Assembly (NCBI GenBank): GCA_963680875.1
Contig: OY804580.1
Location: 109,681,534 to 109,745,533 of the forward strand
Length of the DNA: 64,000 nt
Reading direction: 5' to 3'
From: Bathymodiolus brooksi
Taxonomy: Eukaryota > Mollusca > Bivalvia > Mytilida > Modiolidae
Shown here: one piece after another, positions 42,101 through 48,100 of the stretch
Layout of the letters: every line of letters begins with the position of its first letter
Position numbering within the stretch: position 1 is the first letter of the stretch
Translations under genes and position numbers: made by a program
The notes under the pieces: generated by a model
Told to the model about the DNA's origin: nothing
Database searches by the model: none
What the model saw: only the letters and a program-made list of their open reading frames with translations

Positions 42101-45100
42101 AAGTTGTGCCCTCTTTTTATATTCCGTTGTTCTTGAGGAGGTAGTAGTGATATGTATATTTAAATTCATCTACCTAAAATAGTGGTCCTTGTTTATATAA
42201 ACGACATAGAAAACCGAAGGGGCAATAAAGAATGGACACGGATAACTTTGAGGACGAAGACAAACAAACCAAAAACCACAACATGATGAGAAACACGAAC
42301 CCCACCAAAATAAAACAGGGGTGGACCAAGGTGTCATCTTATATTGTCTTATCACATTAAACATAATTCTTTATTCTGTTTACAGGGCTCATTATTAATA
42401 GAAATACTAGACACAGCAAACCATGGAAAAGTGTATAATCAAGTAGTCACAAGGTATACGCCAGATTCGTCATGGGAAGCACAAATTGGATATAAGGTAT
42501 TTATTTGATTTTATGTTACTTAGCTTATAATGCACCACTAGATATTGAATAAGCACAATTAATGGAACTTAAACAAAAACACTTTCGCTATAAAAGCTTT
42601 AACCCATAGCCAATTTTGATTAATTATGCCAGTAAATAGCTTTTCACAGTACATTTAGTTACAATTCTTGTATATATGCCGTTGTATGTCAGATTGGAAA
42701 CAGTTGCCGCATTGCAAATTGTCGAATCTAATATGCTAGAAACATTTTTATTGGAACCATTTTGGAGTGTATATTGATAGAATAGATATATTGAAAGTTG
42801 ACAACTACATACAGCAGGTTTGGATCATCGTAAATTCCAAACACACAATAAGTCCTCCACAGAGATACTAAAGACCTAGGATCTGCTTTGGGATATGGAT
42901 AAACCTGTGATAGTGTTAACATTATTAATTAATCAATATTCTTAAAGGATATCATTCGTTTGTCTTGCTGTTCTATTGTATCTTCTTCTTTTTCTTTATT
43001 CGTCTTTTTTATATTTTTCAGACAAATTCTGGAGTTCAAAGTTCATATACACAGATACCGTTCAATTTTGCTGCAATGCATGTAGATACAGAATCGGCAT
43101 ATTCTGCCTGGAAACCATTTGAGACATACCAGGTTCCAAGAGAAGGAGGAACAGCTTATCCATCCTATGACCCAGGAGCTAGAATTTCCTTCAAAGAAAA
43201 TTCATTTCGCGAAACATGCACTATCTCTCTTAGGGTAAGCGTAGCATCATTTTCGCTCTTGTTTACTATTAATAACTTGCATATTGCACAAGTTAATGAC
43301 TTTAAGAAGACTTTGAAGATACCAAAGATGTCATCGGAATCTGCAAATCGAAGAAGGAGAGAAAACACAATGGCCAAACGGACAAACAACGATCTACAAA
43401 ACACTACACAGAGAACTAAGGATCAATAAATTGAATCTAGCTAAAAACCGGTTCTTCGGAAGGGCAGCAGTTCCTGCTCCACCAGTGACACCCGTGAATG
43501 AAGATTCGAACAATCCGTTAATATAATATTTAATCAATTTTAGAAATGTGCTCGTAAATATTTGTGAATATATCATATAAATCGTGTTGATGATATTCGT
43601 ATTCTTTCTAATTTTACGCTTATCAAGCAATACTAATCAACATGTTTACGAAATATAGTTTCATTATCAACACAGACTACTCCAAAATGAACACACACAG
43701 CTCAGTAAAAGCTATGTGTACTTTATGATGTTGGGTGCATTGTTCGTGTCCTTCCGCAATTACACATTGTCGCAGGGATATATTTGATAAAAAATACTCG
43801 AAGATTACTAGTAATAAATGAAATAATATCTGAGAGAATAAATGTCTAAGAAGAGTGTGAAGATACCAAATGGGTAATCAGAATCCGTAAATCGAAGGAC
43901 AGACAACACAATGGCCAAAGGAAAAAGGACAAAAGGACACCCGTCGTGTTACTCTTGTGACAACGATTCTGATTACCCTTTTGGTATCTTCAAGCTCTTC
44001 TTACAAACCCGATGATAAGTCATGAATCGAAACACTTTTGGTATATCGTTTTTCTTCAATGAATGGTTATCTTCCTTGTAGACTATGCTTGGTGATGTGG
44101 CCTCTGTATTGAATGTAGTCTTAGACATACCCCCAACAAAGCCCATGCAAGTACAGTTACCGGAAATAGCCACCAATAAGCAAAAACCGAAATCAGGTAA
44201 CTTTGAATATTTGATAAAAATATGCGAATGGTTATAAATTTCGGCATAGAACGTAATGTTAATCCATTATATATAGACACATTTACCTTTAAAAAAAACT
44301 GTCAATCAAATTATACATTCCAGTGATACCATGTTAAGTACATTATAATCATTAAATTGAAAAATAATACATTACCACGCCATAAAAACAGTTCCAAACT
44401 CTAACAGAAAAAAAACGAAGAAAGAGGCGAAATCGATATCCTCACACGCATATAAATGAGCGCTTATTAACTACAGACATTTCAATAGAAAAAATAGTGG
44501 CAGGGTTAAACTAGTTTTATGGCCCCAAATCTCCCCTATGTGAATGATATAAAAATATAAAAAAGCAACAAATACCTCAGTGAAGAAAATATGTATTACA
44601 TTTACAGAGCATCCAGCAGAATATTCCATTGCTGTGAGGCACGGACCTGAAGACGAATGGGAAATGCTGAATTCTGTTTTAACTAAGAGAGAGGAAGAAT
44701 TTGATTTTTCTGTTACTAAATCTTGGTATGTGTAGAACAGTAAACGTATTTTGTAGGATGGCTCCAGTCTTATTTACGTTATTTGTGTTTATTTGGTACA
44801 CAAACGAAGACAAGCAAAACAAAAACACAACAAAATAGGTTTTGGATACTATTATGCGCAAGAAAACATTTTATCTAAAAACGGACGAAATAAACGTTTA
44901 ATTCAAATTAAATATAAATCGGTCACATTAATCACGTTCGGTGATCTCATGTCAGAAAAGTATTTCATGTTTAACATCAACTAAGAGAAAGTTAACCGTG
45001 ATAATTTCAAATAAAAAAATCGCTCTTTGATTGGATTCCCCCAGAAATGAATCATCGCACCCATATGTTCCCTGTCTACCTCTGATATGACCTTATACGG

Positions 45101-48100
45101 GATGATCTTAGATGTTAGAGGGTGGTACTAAATGATCAAACAAACATTTATTTATATTGTATATTCATTCCAGGTCAAATCTTGAGATTACAGTAAAGAA
45201 TTCCAAGATTATGAGGGTAAATACTTTTCAAACATTTATTATTTTATACACTATAATAAAAGTTTGAAGATACCAAACGGGGCAGGGGCAACCAGAATCC
45301 GTAAATTGAAGATACCAAAGGGGGCAGGGGCAACCAGAATACGTAAATCTAAGAAGAACAGATAACACAATGTTCAAAAGAAATAGGACAATGGGACAAA
45401 TAATGATCTACCAAACCTAGAAAACTAAAGATCGAGCACCAATTCATTCAAAGTTAACCAATTAAAGAAAAACCCACTAGCGCCAATTGACCATGTGCCA
45501 ATTAAAATATCCGTCAATGTGTCCAAACCATTTCCTCTTGTCGCATGAACGTTGCATTATTTGTAAACTTGTTCACGTCATGAATATCGTTAAAGCTGTT
45601 CACTTTTGTTAATCAATCAATCAATCAATGCACCAGTGTCGTGATGTGGCGGAGGTATACCACGGTCAAAATGCAATATGTTTTACACTTAGTGCTTTTG
45701 GTTTTGGGAAATACAAGTCATGGTAACTTAAAATAGTATATAGATTGTAATTTGTCAAATTAATCACTATTGTACACTACCATTCCTACGACGATACAAC
45801 TGACTGTCACATAACTGAAATAGTGCAGATAATATGAAAACCAAAATTTGTCACACTGTTGGAACGTTCCAAAATCTAATAGAAAAGTCATACAAGTAGT
45901 AAATTGATACCCTTAACACACATGTATATTAAACGTGGCATTAATCATACAAAAAAGTTCAAACGAATAAGTAAGTACCTTATGGTATTATTTCAGCTAT
46001 CTAGTTTTATTAATACTAGACACCTATATTTATTTTCAGATTGATGATTTTAATTACAATTCGCATTACGGTAAGTAGTGATAAAAAAATATTCTAATGT
46101 AGCTGTTTAATATCCCTGGTTTGTGATTGGACAATGCTGTAATTTTCACGGTATCAATTCCACGGTTGAAATATCATGAGATTTTAGCCGATTACCGCTT
46201 ACGTCATCTTGTCAATAATGTGGCAATACACATGATTACGTCGGAATGGAGATAACTATATTGTAAGCTCAATTTGCGAGCATCAAATCTCCAATTGATG
46301 CCGTGAAATTTTCAAATACAAAGTCAATACAGTTATCTCCTAATTCTAATATGACGTCCTCCTTTCGTTTTGCAAGCAAATCAGCGATTAATCAGATGGC
46401 AAAATCTCATTAGCAAATGCGTGGTACACTTTTAAGCCAGGTGATAAAATCACAAAATAAATTAATTTTACATGGTTGTTAACGTTTTAAACATCTAGAT
46501 ATTCACTGAAAATAATCAACATATCTAAAATTAATAATATGCATGCGACGTGCAATTAAAACATGCAAACACAATTGTTGCCGATGTTCCATCAATACGA
46601 CTGACTTTTCCGTTGTAAAAGTGCATGTGACTGACTTTCCCGTCGTAAAATTACATGTTAATGAGTTGTCGTCTGCTCGAATATAGCAGTATAAATTGTG
46701 TGGGACATTGTCCGCAAGCGTAAATATAAATGTTAGACATGTCAGAATCGAAATAATTCATGGAACCCAGAATGTGTTTTGAGTTTTAATATGGGTTGGC
46801 AGGATATTAGTAAATTTTATCCCTCAATACCGCTCGGGATAAAATACCAATATCCGCCGACACATCTTAAAACTCAAAACACATTCTGGCTTCCATGATT
46901 TATTTCTTAACTATGCCACACTGTCAGAACAGTTCCTAACTCCAATTAGAAAATCGTAGAAACAGATGCAAAATTAATACGACTAACATACATACACATG
47001 ACCGCTCACTCAACTGGTTCCGTGTGGACAATTTAAGGAAATAGTGGGGGGGGGGGGGGGGGGGGGGGAGGGGGATCTTAGACTTAAACTTCCATTCTTA
47101 TAAAAATGATGCGGTCATGCAATTGTTTTCCAAATGCGAATACAATGCCAACTCTCACATATAATTGAATGAGCAGCGTTATTGTAAAGAATGGTGTCAT
47201 TTATACATAATATTTTTCATCGTCCTGAAATAGAAATTGTTGTATGTAAAATATTAGTACTATAAAAGAGAGCAGAGGTCCCTAAATGTCGTGTGACTAT
47301 TAGATAGTATACAAGGCCACACGAAGGCACAGGAAAACAATAGCAAACGTTGAGCCAAAACCATCTTTCGTCATCTGTACAAGTGACAGATTACTTTTCA
47401 CCAGGAAAAGTGTGAAGATGGTAAAATGGGTAATCAGAGGAACAGAAAATACAATGTTCAAATGATAAAGGACATACCATGAGCCACAGACCACTACATG
47501 GGAAACTAAATACCGGGGTGAACTCAGGTGCTCCGAAGGGGTATGCGGTTTCTGTTCTACTAGGAAACCCCCGCGGTTTCACTTGTTGCAAATTTGGTGA
47601 TAACTCATGAATGGGATGCGGACGGGATGGTATTTACAACAATCGGAATATATCAATGGTCATTTGTGACACATGGTGGCGACCGTAACGCTTTCGAAGG
47701 TGTTGACATCTTCCGACAGCTGCTTGAAACAATCATTACAAATACATTTTTTTAAAGCCTCCGAGCTTACCACCGGTTTTTAGCCAGGTTCATCCTGCTC
47801 AATATTTAGTGTTGTGTGTAGTGTTCTGCAGACCATGCTTTGTCTTTTTGCCATGGTATTATCTATTTACCGGCCTTTTATTTCCAAACCTTTTCATTTA
47901 TTATATTATAAAAAAAGTAATCTAAAAAAAAACGTTATTTTTATTTTATTTTATGTTTGTGTAGATATCAACTTATTAAAAGCCTTCGTGATGGTCAGTA
48001 AGCTACGAGAGGTTGCCATTTGTTGGAGAAAAATGGCACAATTATTAAACATAGCGGAAGAGGAAATTGATCAATCAGCAGATGTATTATGTCAAGAAGA

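Noticed and set aside
44679..45000. Frames on both strands after exon 23
   Set aside because: Intronic AT-rich sequence; the shared exon 23-24 phase is satisfied without them.
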